Below, piece by piece: positions 41,906 to 51,168 of a DNA stretch of 64,000 nt. The notes under the pieces are model-generated. The model was given only the letters and a program-made list of their open reading frames with translations. It did not search any database and was not told the origin of the DNA. A program made the position numbers and the translations under genes. The DNA lies in assembly GCF_030238365.1 (NCBI RefSeq), contig NZ_JASSOT010000079.1, positions 62,001 to 126,000 on the forward strand, given 5' to 3'. Within the stretch, counting starts at the first letter, position 1; each line of letters opens with the position of its first letter. This stretch comes from Lelliottia wanjuensis (lineage in GTDB: Bacteria; Pseudomonadota; Gammaproteobacteria; Enterobacterales; Enterobacteriaceae).

Positions 41906-43543
41906 TCAGAACGAAACCCACTCATCGGGCACGCCCGATGCTTTCGCCAGCGCTGGCGCTTTCGGCGAAACAGCAGGCGCACCGTTTTGCGGCTCCTGCG
42001 CTGACAGGCGGAATTTCTGCACCGAGCGCTGCAGCTCTTCCGTCTGACGTTCCAGGGCCGAGGCGGCGGCGGAGACCTGCTCCACCAGCGAGGCGTTCTG
42101 CTGCGTCACGCCGTCCATCTGCGTAATCGCCACGCCAACCTGCGAAATCCCTTTGCTCTGCTCTTCCGACGCCGAAGCGATCTGCTTCATGATGGTCGTC
42201 ACTTCGGTCACGGCGCGCAGGATCGCTTCCATGGTGGTGCCGGTGTCGCTGACGATCTTAGAACCCTGTTCGACGCGTGAAACGGAATCGGCAATCAGCC
42301 CTTCGATTTCCTTGGCCGCGTTGGCGCTTCGGCTCGCCAGGTTACGTACTTCCCCCGCGACAACGGCAAATCCACGGCCCTGCTCCCCGGCACGCGCCGC
42401 TTCAACCGCCGCGTTAAGCGCCAGAATATTGGTCTGGAAGGCGATGCTGTTAATCACCGTGGTGATCTCGGCGATTTTCTTCGAACTGGTGGAGATCCCG
42501 CTCATGGTGGTGACGACGTCATCCACCAGCGAACCGCCGCGGCTCGCGGTGGTGGAGGCGACATCGGCCAGCTGGCTGGCCTGACGCGCGTTTTCGGCGT
42601 TCAGTTTTACCGTGGCGGTAAGCTGTTCCATGCTGGCCGCCGTCTGTTCCAGCGCTGCGGCCTGCTCTTCCGTACGGGAGGAGAGATCGTTATTGCCGCT
42701 GGAGATTTCCGTCGCGCCGCGCCAGATATTCTCGCTGCCGGAGCGAATCGAACTGACCGCTTCGCGCAGGCTGTCCTGCATCGCGGTTAACAGCGGCACC
42801 AGTCGGCCCACGCAGTTACGTCCAAACGGGGCAATGGGCTGGCTGAGGTCGCCCTGGGCGATCTGGCGGAAGTGCTCGCGGATGCGATCCAGCGGTTTCA
42901 CCAGCATGGCGACCAGATAGCGGTCGGTGAAGAGCAGGATCAGCAGACCGATAATCGTCGCGACGATGATCACCACGCGGGTCATGCGGGTCAGGCTGTC
43001 CACCACGTCACGGGTACTGTCGAGAGTGCTCGCCGCGGAGGTGTTAAATTTATCCGCCGCCGCGCCAAACGCGCGACTCAGGGGTGGTGTGACGTTATTC
43101 GCCTGCTGACGATATCCCTCGATCGTCCCCTGCTGCGCCTGCTGCATTTGCAGGGCAATCCCTTGATCCAGCAGCGCCTGCCAGCTGCTAATCACTTCCG
43201 CTGAGACGTTTTCGTCCATCGGTCCTGGCGAGATGGCCTTCATCTCGTTGAGCTTCTTGCTCATATTATCCAGCGCCTGCTGTGCGGAGGCTAAATCAGG
43301 ATTGCCGCCTGCCGCTTTGGCTTCCATTGCGCGACTCAGGCGCGTGACGAAGCGGAAATATTGATCGTTACCCTGACTCAAAATCGTCATTTGTTTCACG
43401 ATCTGGCGGTCGATGTCGTTCCCGTCTGAAACCCTGGAAAGTGACCAGGTGCTATAAAGCCCAACCCCTGCCCACATCAAACAAAAAATACCCAGAATCG
43501 TCAGCATGACGAACCGGATAGTAAAATTACGAAGCATTTGCAT
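41906..43543 (-). CDS. Methyl-accepting chemotaxis protein
   Basis: The 545-residue chemoreceptor has two membrane segments (about residues 10-32 and 188-208), a four-helix periplasmic sensor domain, HAMP, and the conserved signalling hairpin tip EITTVINSIAFQTNILALNAAVEAARAGEQGRGFAVVAGEVRNLASRSA. It ends in DEWVSF, a variant of the NWESF-type tether that recruits CheR and CheB. It is close to Tsr/Tar in architecture but the ligand pocket is not recognisable. No other chemotaxis genes are nearby. Confidence 0.93.
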   Translation of the reverse strand: MQMLRNFTIRFVMLTILGIFCLMWAGVGLYSTWSLSRVSDGNDIDRQIVKQMTILSQGNDQYFRFVTRLSRAMEAKAAGGNPDLASAQQALDNMSKKLNEMKAISPGPMDENVSAEVISSWQALLDQGIALQMQQAQQGTIEGYRQQANNVTPPLSRAFGAAADKFNTSAASTLDSTRDVVDSLTRMTRVVIIVATIIGLLILLFTDRYLVAMLVKPLDRIREHFRQIAQGDLSQPIAPFGRNCVGRLVPLLTAMQDSLREAVSSIRSGSENIWRGATEISSGNNDLSSRTEEQAAALEQTAASMEQLTATVKLNAENARQASQLADVASTTASRGGSLVDDVVTTMSGISTSSKKIAEITTVINSIAFQTNILALNAAVEAARAGEQGRGFAVVAGEVRNLASRSANAAKEIEGLIADSVSRVEQGSKIVSDTGTTMEAILRAVTEVTTIMKQIASASEEQSKGISQVGVAITQMDGVTQQNASLVEQVSAAASALERQTEELQRSVQKFRLSAQEPQNGAPAVSPKAPALAKASGVPDEWVSF

Positions 43544-43705
43544 AAGAGTATCCTTGCCGTTAGGGAAAACTCGTCTAAGACGAGTCTTATCTTCGTTATC
43601 GGCAACGCATACACTTTAAGGAGTATTTTTATAAAAACTTACGCATCTTAATTTTTAAAAAAATAATATCACCCAATACCCTTATAATTAGCGCGCAAAT
43701 ATAAT

Positions 43706-43736
43706 AAAAAAGAGCCGGGATTTTCCGGCTCCTTTT
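43706..43736 (-). terminator. Terminator after yghX
   Basis: GAGCCGG and CCGGCTC pair around GATTTT, followed on the minus strand by six T residues. A T-run on the other side makes it bidirectional. Confidence 0.85.
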
Positions 43737-43754
43737 TGAAACATTAAATTCATA

Positions 43755-44642
43755 TTACTTCAAATATTTCTCAAACCATCCCAGCGTTCGTTTCCACGCC
43801 AGTTCGGCTGCGGCTTCGTCGTAACGTGGAGTCGAATCGTTATGGAAACCATGATTCACGCCGGGGTAAATCCAGGCTTCATAGACTTTATTATTGGCTT
43901 TGAGTGCCGCTTCATAGGCGGGCCAGCCTTCGTTGATATTCTTATCAAGCTCTGCGTAATGCAGCAGCAGCGGCGCTTTAATGCGCGGGACATCCGCCGC
44001 GGCGGGCTGGCGACCATAGAAGGGTACGGCGCAGTCCAGCTCCGGATAGGCCACCGCCGCGGCATTAGAAACGCCACCACCGTAGCAAAACCCGGTGATC
44101 CCGACTTTGCCGGTCGCATCGGGATGTTTTTTCATAAACTCGACGGCGGCAAAGAAATCGTTCATCAGTTTTGTCGGATCGACTTTCTGTTGCAATACTT
44201 TGCCCTCTTCATCATTGCCGGGATAACCGCCGACGGAGGTTAATCCGTCCGGTGCCAGGGCAATATATCCCGCTTTGGCGACCCGTCGGGCGACATCCTC
44301 AATATAGGGGTTCAGCCCCCGGTTTTCGTGGACTACCACCACGGCAGGCACTTTTCCGGTCGTTTTCGCGGGTTTCACCAGATATCCGCGCACGTCACCA
44401 TTACCGTTCGGCGACGGGTAATGAATGTATTCCGGCAGAATATCGGGATCGGTGAATTTCACCTGCTCGGCCAGCGCATAATTGGGTTTGAGCATATTGA
44501 ATAACGCCAGCGCCGTGACGCCGCCCGCTGCATAGCGCGCTGCGAGGTTCAGAAACTCGCGTTTAGATATTTTGCCGTGGGCGTAATAGTCATAATAATC
44601 GAGCAATTCTTGCGGAAAATCTTTGGCGGTCAGGCGGGTCAT
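43755..44642 (-). CDS. yghX: Dienelactone-hydrolase-family protein YghX
   Basis: The 295-residue alpha/beta hydrolase has the nucleophile C186 (GFCYGGG), D233 region (HYAELD) and H264 (GVNHGFH), the triad of dienelactone hydrolases. An N-terminal hydrophobic stretch (residues 33-50, after KISKREF) looks like a signal or anchor, suggesting export, possibly by Tat, though only K-R is present. In E. coli K-12 the yghX locus is broken, whereas this copy is intact. Divergent from yghZ. Confidence 0.88.
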   Translation of the reverse strand: MTRLTAKDFPQELLDYYDYYAHGKISKREFLNLAARYAAGGVTALALFNMLKPNYALAEQVKFTDPDILPEYIHYPSPNGNGDVRGYLVKPAKTTGKVPAVVVVHENRGLNPYIEDVARRVAKAGYIALAPDGLTSVGGYPGNDEEGKVLQQKVDPTKLMNDFFAAVEFMKKHPDATGKVGITGFCYGGGVSNAAAVAYPELDCAVPFYGRQPAAADVPRIKAPLLLHYAELDKNINEGWPAYEAALKANNKVYEAWIYPGVNHGFHNDSTPRYDEAAAELAWKRTLGWFEKYLK

Positions 44643-44722
44643 CGCATATCTCCTCGAATTGTGATTTTATAATCATAGAATGAAAACGTTGTTTCGAAAA
44701 TTCATCATAGAAAGGAGACATC

Positions 44723-45763
44723 ATGACCTGGACCCCTTCCCCTGACCGCTACGAAAATATGCAGTACCGCTTCTGCGGTAAAAGCGGCCTGCGCCTGCCC
44801 GCCCTGTCGCTTGGGCTGTGGCACAGTTTCGGCCACGTACAGCCGCTGGACACTCAGCGCGCGCTGCTGCGCAAAGCTTTTGATTGCGGCATCACCCATT
44901 TCGACCTCGCCAATAACTACGGGCCGCCTCCGGGCAGCGCGGAAGAGAACTTTGGCCGCCTGCTGCGCGAGGATTTTGCCGCGTATCGCGATGAGCTGAT
45001 TATCTCCACCAAAGCCGGGTACGACATGTGGCCCGGTCCGTACGGCTCCGGCGGTTCGCGCAAGTATCTCCTCGCCAGTCTCGACCAGAGCCTGAAGCGC
45101 ATGGGCGTGGAATATGTTGATATTTTCTATTCCCACCGCGTGGATGAGAACACGCCGATGGAAGAGACCGCCGCCGCGCTGGCCCACGCCGTGCAGAGCG
45201 GTAAAGCGCTGTACGTCGGGATTTCGTCTTACTCGCCGGAACGCACGCAGAAGATGACCGAGCTGCTGCGCGAGTGGAAAATTCCGCTGCTGATCCATCA
45301 GCCGTCTTACAACCTGTTAAACCGCTGGGTAGATAAGAGCGGCCTGCTGGATACGCTGGTGGAAAATGGCACCGGCTGTATTGCCTTTACGCCGCTGGCG
45401 CAGGGCCTGTTGACCGGAAAATACCTGAACGGCATTCCGGACGGTTCGCGGATGCAGCGCGAGGGGAAAAAGGTGCGCGGGCTGACGGAGAAGATGCTGA
45501 CGGACGCCAACATGAACAGTCTGCGTTTGCTCAATGAGATGGCGCAGGACCGCGGTCAGACGATGGCGCAGATGGCCCTGAGCTGGCTGCTGAAGGATGA
45601 GCGGGTGACGTCGGTGTTGATTGGGGCCAGCCGCCCGGAGCAGCTCGAAGAGAACGTTCAGGCGTTAGAGAATCTGCACTTTAGCGCCGATGAGCTGAAG
45701 CGGATTGATCAGCATGTCGCGGACGGCGAATTAAATTTGTGGCAGGCGTCGTCGGATAAGTAA
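44723..45763 (+). CDS. yghZ: L-glyceraldehyde 3-phosphate reductase (aldo-keto reductase)
   Basis: The 346-residue aldo-keto reductase matches E. coli YghZ/Gpr: FDLANNYGPPPGSAEENFGRLL (catalytic Asp and Tyr), STKAGYDMWPGPYG (catalytic Lys), FYSHRVDENTP (catalytic His), and the NADPH-binding SRPEQLEENVQAL near the end. It detoxifies methylglyoxal and L-glyceraldehyde 3-phosphate. AAAGGAG lies six bases before the ATG. A palindromic repeat follows. Confidence 0.95.
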   Translation: MTWTPSPDRYENMQYRFCGKSGLRLPALSLGLWHSFGHVQPLDTQRALLRKAFDCGITHFDLANNYGPPPGSAEENFGRLLREDFAAYRDELIISTKAGYDMWPGPYGSGGSRKYLLASLDQSLKRMGVEYVDIFYSHRVDENTPMEETAAALAHAVQSGKALYVGISSYSPERTQKMTELLREWKIPLLIHQPSYNLLNRWVDKSGLLDTLVENGTGCIAFTPLAQGLLTGKYLNGIPDGSRMQREGKKVRGLTEKMLTDANMNSLRLLNEMAQDRGQTMAQMALSWLLKDERVTSVLIGASRPEQLEENVQALENLHFSADELKRIDQHVADGELNLWQASSDK

Positions 45764-45775
45764 TGCGGTCTGGTG

Positions 45776-45852
45776 CCCTCACCCCGGCCCTCTCCCACAG
45801 GGAGAGGGAGTCGAAATCCCCTCTCCCTGTGGGAGAGGGTTAGGGTGAGGGG
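45776..45852. repeat. 77-bp palindromic CCCTCACCC repeat, copy 1
   Basis: The unit reads CCCTCACCCCGGCCCTCTCCC at one end and its near-complement GGGAGAGGGTTAGGGTGAGG at the other, with an inner CTCCCACAGGGAG-type pairing. It is nearly identical to 57426-57502. This is a common dispersed enterobacterial palindrome. Confidence 0.88.
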
Positions 45853-45870
45853 GAAAAACGGGCACATTCC

Positions 45871-46374
45871 CTAAACCATCGCCGGATCCACCACCGGACG
45901 CTCATACTCCGGCCAGACCAGCACCACCAGCTCCGGATAGGCTTCCAGGCTAAATTCACGAAAACACTGGCGCAGATTCAGCACGTCGAGATCGGAATAA
46001 GAGACCTTCTCGCCGTTCAGGCAGCGCTTTTTGATATTGTCATAATATTTATAGACCGCGGAGTTCAGATCGCTGCAGCGACGCTGCGCTTCAAACAAAC
46101 CGGGCCTGTCATTTATTTCGGTCATCTTCATTCGCTTAATTGTCGCGTGAAGAAAGTCGATATATTCGTGATTCACTCGCCAGTACCAGACCGGCGTAAT
46201 CGCATTCATCAGCAGCGAGAAATGGTCCTCGCCCTCTTCTTTGGTCATCAGAACCGGCTGAGATGACTCGCCAGTTTGCCGTAAGTCTTTCGTTTTATTG
46301 AACTCTCGCATCAATAAAAGAACACCAGCGGTAAGCAATAGTAAGGTAATGACAGAATAAAAAATGCTGTTCAT
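45871..46374 (-). CDS. Unrecognised single-pass membrane protein
   Basis: The 167-residue protein has one N-terminal membrane segment (IFYSVITLLLLTAGVLLL) with the remainder probably cytoplasmic and rich in charged and aromatic residues. I do not recognise the family. It is divergent from two small AT-rich genes, with starts about 100 bases apart, and lies in the same interval between yghZ and yghA. The three probably entered together. No toxin or enzyme motif is seen. Confidence 0.65.
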   Translation of the reverse strand: MNSIFYSVITLLLLTAGVLLLMREFNKTKDLRQTGESSQPVLMTKEEGEDHFSLLMNAITPVWYWRVNHEYIDFLHATIKRMKMTEINDRPGLFEAQRRCSDLNSAVYKYYDNIKKRCLNGEKVSYSDLDVLNLRQCFREFSLEAYPELVVLVWPEYERPVVDPAMV

Positions 46375-46476
46375 GGGTTGGCTCCATTTTTTTTGATTTT
46401 AAATTTGCCTCATGTTATTGTCAACGAATCTCACGCCCTATTTGAATCTACCCTGTTGAAATTAAAGGATATTAAA

Positions 46477-46881
46477 ATGCTGCCCGACAATCTTGTGCCG
46501 GTCAGGTACCACATCGCCTCTGTGGTCCCTAAATCGGCGGAAGCAGAAAGCAATGCTAATTTCACTCAGGGAAAAAGAAAGCTGTCAGATTTTGAGGCTG
46601 ACATATTAATTGGTGTTACCCGTACCGGTAAATCACGTAATATGCTGCTGGAAGAGCACGACCGCCATATTAAAGACCGACTATTCCGCGTCGTGAAGAT
46701 TGAAGCCTTTGCCCACCTGCTTAACGACCTGCAGGCCGAGGGTGAAATAGATGCCCAGACATTAAGTCAAATAATGGCTGAAAAAACCGAAGAAATAAAT
46801 GAAGCGGGCAACGAAATTTGGCTTAATCTTATTACTCGCGAAAAAAACAACCCCATCTTTTATAAACTAGAGGATGATTAA
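46477..46881 (+). CDS. Unrecognised small soluble protein
   Basis: The 134-residue protein starts at the ATG at 46477, which has AAAGGAT seven bases upstream; in-frame upstream codons lack one. It is mostly charged and helical (KIEAFAHLLNDLQAEGEIDAQTLSQIMAEKTEEINEAGNEIW). No signal peptide, membrane segment or recognised domain. It overlaps the following gene by eight bases, so the two are a coupled pair. Confidence 0.65.
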   Translation: MLPDNLVPVRYHIASVVPKSAEAESNANFTQGKRKLSDFEADILIGVTRTGKSRNMLLEEHDRHIKDRLFRVVKIEAFAHLLNDLQAEGEIDAQTLSQIMAEKTEEINEAGNEIWLNLITREKNNPIFYKLEDD

Positions 46882-47338
46882 GTTGAAAGAAGTTGAAGAT
46901 AATAACGTTTATTTGACTTTAGATAACCATAAAAGCGATGAGTTTATCTTAAAGCAAAATCTCGACGCATTAATAACGCATAAGAACGACGAGATGACCC
47001 GCATTGCGCAAGACATGGTATCGATCCCGGCCGCGCTGGTGCGTCTGAAATGGGAAAATCGCCGTGAAATCTATTCTCTGCAGGTGAAAGAAGAGATTTA
47101 TGGCGCGATGATCAATGCGGTGATGACCCTCAAGCCCGAGTTGACAGAAAAAATCATGGGGCGTCTTGAGAGCAATTATCAGCACCTGCTGTCCAGAGAA
47201 GTCTCCACGCTGCGTTTGACGCGCAAGCTGGCTGACGGCGGGTATCACACCTCGAACGTCACCGCCGTCGCCCTCGACGAAGAGGCGCTGGCCGCGAAAG
47301 CGGATGCCGCTTCCCCCGCGCCCGTCGACCCTGAATAG
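46874..47338 (+). CDS. Unrecognised small soluble protein, partner of the preceding gene
   Basis: The 154-residue protein is helical and ends in an Ala/Pro-rich tail (AAKADAASPAPVDPE). It has no recognised domain. The first half is AT-rich while the end is GC-rich. Eight-base overlap with the upstream gene implies coupling and perhaps a complex. Function unknown. Confidence 0.65.
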   Translation: MIKLKEVEDNNVYLTLDNHKSDEFILKQNLDALITHKNDEMTRIAQDMVSIPAALVRLKWENRREIYSLQVKEEIYGAMINAVMTLKPELTEKIMGRLESNYQHLLSREVSTLRLTRKLADGGYHTSNVTAVALDEEALAAKADAASPAPVDPE

Positions 47339-47433
47339 CCTCGTCTCGCCAGTCAGATTCCCCTGAATACGGTCATCCCCTCCGCTCGCTCTTCTACACT
47401 TAATGGCCTAACTCACCCAGCAGGAGAGGCCTT

Positions 47434-48330
47434 ATGTCAAAACATCCGACACAGCTCAAGGACCCAACCACCCAGTACCACACCGGCGAATACCCTAAGC
47501 AAAAGCAGCCAGCACCAGGCGTTCAGGCGAAAATGACGCCCGTGCCCGATTGCGGCGAGAAGAGCTACAAGGGCAGCGGCAGGCTCCAGGATCGTAAGGC
47601 ACTGGTGACAGGCGGGGACTCCGGTATCGGGCGTGCCGCCGCCATTGCTTACGCGCGTGAAGGCGCTGACGTGGCGATCAACTACCTGCCTGCGGAAGAA
47701 GAGGACGCGCAGGAGGTCAAACAGCTGATCGAAGAGGCGGGCCGCAAAGCGGTGCTGATCCCAGGCGATTTGAGCGATGAATCCTTTGCCCGTTCGCTGG
47801 TGCATAAAGCGCGTGAAGCCCTGGGCGGGCTGGATACGCTGGCGCTGGTCGCGGGGAAACAGGTCGCCGTCGAGAAGATTGCCGACCTGACCACCGAACA
47901 GTTCAAGCAAACCTACGCGGTGAACGTTCTGGCGCTTTTCTGGATCACCCAGGAGGCGATTCCGATTCTGCCTGCCGGTTCCAGCATCGTGACCACCTCG
48001 TCGATTCAGGCCTATCAGCCGAGCGCGCATCTGCTCGATTATGCGTCCACTAAGGCGGCGATCCTGAACTACAGCCGAGGACTGGCTAAACAGGTGGCTG
48101 AGAAAGGGATTCGGGTGAACGTGGTCGCACCGGGTCCTATCTGGACGGCGCTACAAATTTCTGGCGGACAGACGCAGGAGAAAATCCCGCAGTTTGGTCA
48201 GAAGACGCCGATGAAGCGCGCAGGGCAGCCTGCGGAGCTGGCCGGAGTGTATGTCTATCTGGCGAGTCAGGAGTCGAGCTACGTAACGGCAGAAGTGCAC
48301 GGCGTGTGCGGCGGGGAACATTTGGGATAG
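47434..48330 (+). CDS. yghA: SDR-family oxidoreductase YghA
   Basis: The 298-residue short-chain dehydrogenase matches E. coli YghA: an N-terminal 45-residue extension (PTQLKDPTTQYHTGEYPKQKQ), TGGDSGIGRAAA for NADP binding, and the catalytic Ser in TSSIQAY with Y-A-S-T-K. Reported as an NADP-dependent reductase of broad substrate range. CAGGAGAG lies six bases before the ATG. A REP cluster separates it from exbD. Confidence 0.94.
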   Translation: MSKHPTQLKDPTTQYHTGEYPKQKQPAPGVQAKMTPVPDCGEKSYKGSGRLQDRKALVTGGDSGIGRAAAIAYAREGADVAINYLPAEEEDAQEVKQLIEEAGRKAVLIPGDLSDESFARSLVHKAREALGGLDTLALVAGKQVAVEKIADLTTEQFKQTYAVNVLALFWITQEAIPILPAGSSIVTTSSIQAYQPSAHLLDYASTKAAILNYSRGLAKQVAEKGIRVNVVAPGPIWTALQISGGQTQEKIPQFGQKTPMKRAGQPAELAGVYVYLASQESSYVTAEVHGVCGGEHLG

Positions 48331-48341
48331 TGCTTTCAATC

Positions 48342-48416
48342 TGCCCGGTGGCGCTTCGCTTACCGGGCCTACTTTCCAGCACGTAGGCCGGGTAAGGCGA
48401 AGCCGCCACCCGGCAC
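48342..48416. repeat. REP pair
   Basis: Two inverted REP units, GCCCGGTGGCGCTTCGCTTACC and GTAGGCCGGGTAAGGCGAAGCC, between the convergent yghA and exbD. Confidence 0.9.
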
Positions 48417-48423
48417 AACGAAC

Positions 48424-48849
48424 TTATTTTTGAACAGTTTTCTCTTCACCGACCAGCCCGATTTTGAGATAGCCCGCCTGGTGCAGCATATCCATCACTT
48501 TCATCATGGTTTCGTAGTCGACGGTTTTATCCGCGCGGAAGAAGACGGTGGTGTCTTTCTTGCCCTGTGTCAGCGCGTCGAGCGCCGGAACGACGGATTC
48601 ATCGGTGACCGGGTCGTTGCCCAGGAACATCGACTTATCGGCTTTCACCGACAGGTAAATCGGTTTTTCCGGACGCGGCTGCGGCTGACTGGAAGAGGCC
48701 GGCAGATTGACCTTCACGTCCACCGTCGCCAGAGGCGCGGCCACCATGAAGATAATCAGCAGAACCAACATAACGTCGATAAACGGCGTCACGTTGATTT
48801 CATGCATTTCGCCGTTATCGTCCAGATTTTCGTTAAGACGCATTGCCAT
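48424..48849 (-). CDS. exbD: TonB-system transport protein ExbD
   Basis: The 141-residue inner-membrane protein matches ExbD: cytoplasmic N terminus, one membrane segment (INVTPFIDVMLVLLIIFMVAAPLA) with the essential Asp in FIDVML, and a periplasmic domain (FFRADKTVDYETMMKVMDMLHQAGYLKIGLVG). With ExbB it harnesses the proton gradient for TonB. Six bases after exbB in the same operon. Confidence 0.97.
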   Translation of the reverse strand: MAMRLNENLDDNGEMHEINVTPFIDVMLVLLIIFMVAAPLATVDVKVNLPASSSQPQPRPEKPIYLSVKADKSMFLGNDPVTDESVVPALDALTQGKKDTTVFFRADKTVDYETMMKVMDMLHQAGYLKIGLVGEEKTVQK

Positions 48850-48855
48850 GGCTTA

Positions 48856-49587
48856 TCAACCTACACGCAGTTTCGAAGCAGAGTGGACCGGCTTAACGGA
48901 GCTGGCGCTGAGGTCGAGATCGCGGCTTTGCAGCAGCAGAACCTGGGCGGCAACATCACCGAGCGTGGCTTTGAAGCTGCCAATCATACGCGCGAAGATG
49001 TTATAGATAACCACCGCCGGGATGGCGGCAATCAGGCCGATAGCCGTTGCCAGCAGAGCTTCTGCGATACCCGGGGCGACAACCGCGAGGTTAGTGGTTT
49101 GCGTCTGCGCAATCCCGATGAAGCTGTTCATGATGCCCCATACGGTACCAAACAGACCGACGAACGGGGAGATCGCACCGATAGTCGCCAGGTAACCATT
49201 CCCGCGGCCCATGTGACGACCGACGGCGGCAACGCGACGCTCCAGGCGGAAGCCCGTACGCTCTTTAATGCCTTCGTTATCTTCACTGCCTGCGGAGAGT
49301 TCCAGCTCGTTCTGAGCTTCGTTGACTAATTGGGTGGTCAGGCTTTTCGCGTGGAACGCTGACGTGATGTCAGACGCCTGATTCAGAGAGCGGGCTTCAG
49401 CCAGCTGCTGCTGTTCGCGCTTGAGGCGGCGCTTTTGCGAAATCAGCTCGACGCTCTTGCTGAAGAAAATTGCCCAGGTGATCACGGACGCCAGAATCAG
49501 GCCGATCATCACAATCTTAACCACGATGTCAGCATGTTGGTACATGCCCCAAACGGAGAGGTCCGTCTGCATCAAATTATTACCCAC
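48856..49587 (-). CDS. exbB: TonB-system biopolymer transport protein ExbB
   Basis: The 243-residue three-segment membrane protein matches E. coli ExbB (244 residues): MGNNLMQTDLSVWGMYQHADIVVK at the start, GYLATIGAISPFVGLFGTVWGIMNSF and the proton-path TEALLATAIGL-type segment. A Fur-like box lies 64 bases upstream, so iron should repress it. Divergent from metC as in E. coli. Confidence 0.97.
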   Translation of the reverse strand: MGNNLMQTDLSVWGMYQHADIVVKIVMIGLILASVITWAIFFSKSVELISQKRRLKREQQQLAEARSLNQASDITSAFHAKSLTTQLVNEAQNELELSAGSEDNEGIKERTGFRLERRVAAVGRHMGRGNGYLATIGAISPFVGLFGTVWGIMNSFIGIAQTQTTNLAVVAPGIAEALLATAIGLIAAIPAVVIYNIFARMIGSFKATLGDVAAQVLLLQSRDLDLSASSVKPVHSASKLRVG

Positions 49588-49650
49588 TCTGTATCTCCAG
49601 GACGCAAATCACAAATTCTGAGCATAATAATATCAAAATCACGTCGAATT

Positions 49651-49669
49651 GATAGTGGTTCTCATTAGT
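49651..49669 (-). promoter_or_regulatory. Fur-like box upstream of exbB
   Basis: GATAGTGGTTCTCATTAGT matches the 19-base Fur consensus GATAATGATAATCATTATC at about 13 positions. It lies in the exbB-metC divergent region, on the exbB side. Confidence 0.65.
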
Positions 49670-49795
49670 ATTTGCATAGTGCCGTAAATTTCGCTCATTT
49701 TCCTTGCGCTTACGCAGTAAAAAATTCTTATGCGTATTTTTCATAAAATATTGTGCTTATTCGCAAAGCTTGCGGGTGCAGATTTTCGCAATCGT

Positions 49796-49819
49796 GGTAG
49801 TCTGGACGTCCAGACGGAT
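49796..49819 (+). promoter_or_regulatory. MetJ operator upstream of metC
   Basis: Three tandem eight-base met boxes, GGTAGTCT, GGACGTCC and AGACGGAT, each match AGACGTCT at five to six positions. They end 20 bases before the metC start, so MetJ with S-adenosylmethionine should repress metC. Confidence 0.75.
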
Positions 49820-49838
49820 AAAAACAGGTTTAGCGAAC

Positions 49839-51026
49839 ATGACAGAGAAGCATCTTGATACCACGCTCGTTCAGGCCGGACGCAGTAAAAAGTACACTCA
49901 GGGCTCGGTCAATAGCGTGATTCAGCGCGCCTCCTCGCTGGTCTTCGATACGGTTGAGGCCAAGAAACACGCCACCCGCAACCGGGCGAAAGGCGAACTG
50001 TTTTACGGACGTCGCGGTACGCTGACCCATTTCTCATTGCAGGAAGCGATGTGCGAGCTGGAAGGCGGCGTCGGCTGCGCCCTGTTCCCGTGCGGCGCGG
50101 CGGCGGTGGCGAACACCATTCTGGCGTTTGTTGAGCAGGGCGATCATATCCTGATGACCAACACCGCCTACGAACCGAGCCAGGATTTCTGCACCAAAAT
50201 CCTCACCCGTCTGGGCGTCACCACCGGCTGGTTCGATCCGCTGATCGGCGAAGGCATTGCCGAACTTATTCAACCTAATACGCGCATCGTGTTTCTGGAA
50301 TCTCCCGGCTCGATCACCATGGAAGTTCACGACGTCCCGGCGATCGTCCGCGCGGTACGCCGCGTCGCGCCTGAGGCGATCATCATCATCGATAACACCT
50401 GGGCGGCGGGCGTGCTGTTTAAAGCCCTCGAGTTTGATATAGACATCTCGATTCAGGCGGCAACCAAATATCTCATCGGCCACTCGGACGGCATGATCGG
50501 CACGGCGGTGTCTAACGCCCGCTGCTGGGATCAGCTGCGCGAGAATGCTTACCTGATGGGGCAGATGGTCGACGCCGATACGGCGTACATGACCAGCCGC
50601 GGCATTCGTACCCTGGGCGTGCGTCTGCGTCAGCATCACGAAAGCAGCCTGAAAATTGCCGAATGGCTGGCGCAACATCCGCAGGTGGAACGCGTCAATC
50701 ACCCGGCGCTGCCGGGCAGCAAAGGCCACGAGTTCTGGAAACGGGACTTTACGGGCAGCAGCGGGTTGTTCTCATTTGTGCTTAAAAAGCGCCTGAATAA
50801 CGACGAGCTGGCGGCCTACCTGGATAACTTCTCGCTCTTCAGCATGGCCTACTCCTGGGGCGGTTTTGAATCACTGATTCTGCCGAATCAGCCCGAGCAA
50901 CTGGCCGAGCTGCGTCCCGGCGGGGAAATCGACTTTACCGGCACGCTAATCCGCCTGCATATCGGTTTAGAAAATGTTGATGATCTGCTCGCGGATTTGT
51001 CGGCAGGTTTTGCACGTATCGTGTAG
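49839..51026 (+). CDS. metC: Cystathionine beta-lyase
   Basis: The 395-residue PLP enzyme matches E. coli MetC in length and sequence, with the Schiff-base lysine K210 (IQAATKYL) and the N-terminal SKKYTQGSVNSVIQRASSLVFD. It converts cystathionine to homocysteine in methionine synthesis. The start at 49839 is set by alignment to MetC; a longer upstream frame would run through the MetJ operator. Confidence 0.97.
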   Translation: MTEKHLDTTLVQAGRSKKYTQGSVNSVIQRASSLVFDTVEAKKHATRNRAKGELFYGRRGTLTHFSLQEAMCELEGGVGCALFPCGAAAVANTILAFVEQGDHILMTNTAYEPSQDFCTKILTRLGVTTGWFDPLIGEGIAELIQPNTRIVFLESPGSITMEVHDVPAIVRAVRRVAPEAIIIIDNTWAAGVLFKALEFDIDISIQAATKYLIGHSDGMIGTAVSNARCWDQLRENAYLMGQMVDADTAYMTSRGIRTLGVRLRQHHESSLKIAEWLAQHPQVERVNHPALPGSKGHEFWKRDFTGSSGLFSFVLKKRLNNDELAAYLDNFSLFSMAYSWGGFESLILPNQPEQLAELRPGGEIDFTGTLIRLHIGLENVDDLLADLSAGFARIV

Positions 51027-51168
51027 AGTGCAGGCTGTAAACGTACTCCCGGACGGTTTTACAGACACTGACAGCAGAAAAGTCTGCGTTTGTTGCGTCC
51101 GCGATCAACCCAAGCCGGGTAAATCAGGAGTACAATAGCCGCATATCCGTTGTTCCACAGGAAAGTCC

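Noticed and set aside
49704..49838. 45-codon extension of metC
   Set aside because: It would run through the promoter and MetJ operator. The ATG at 49839 aligns with MetC.
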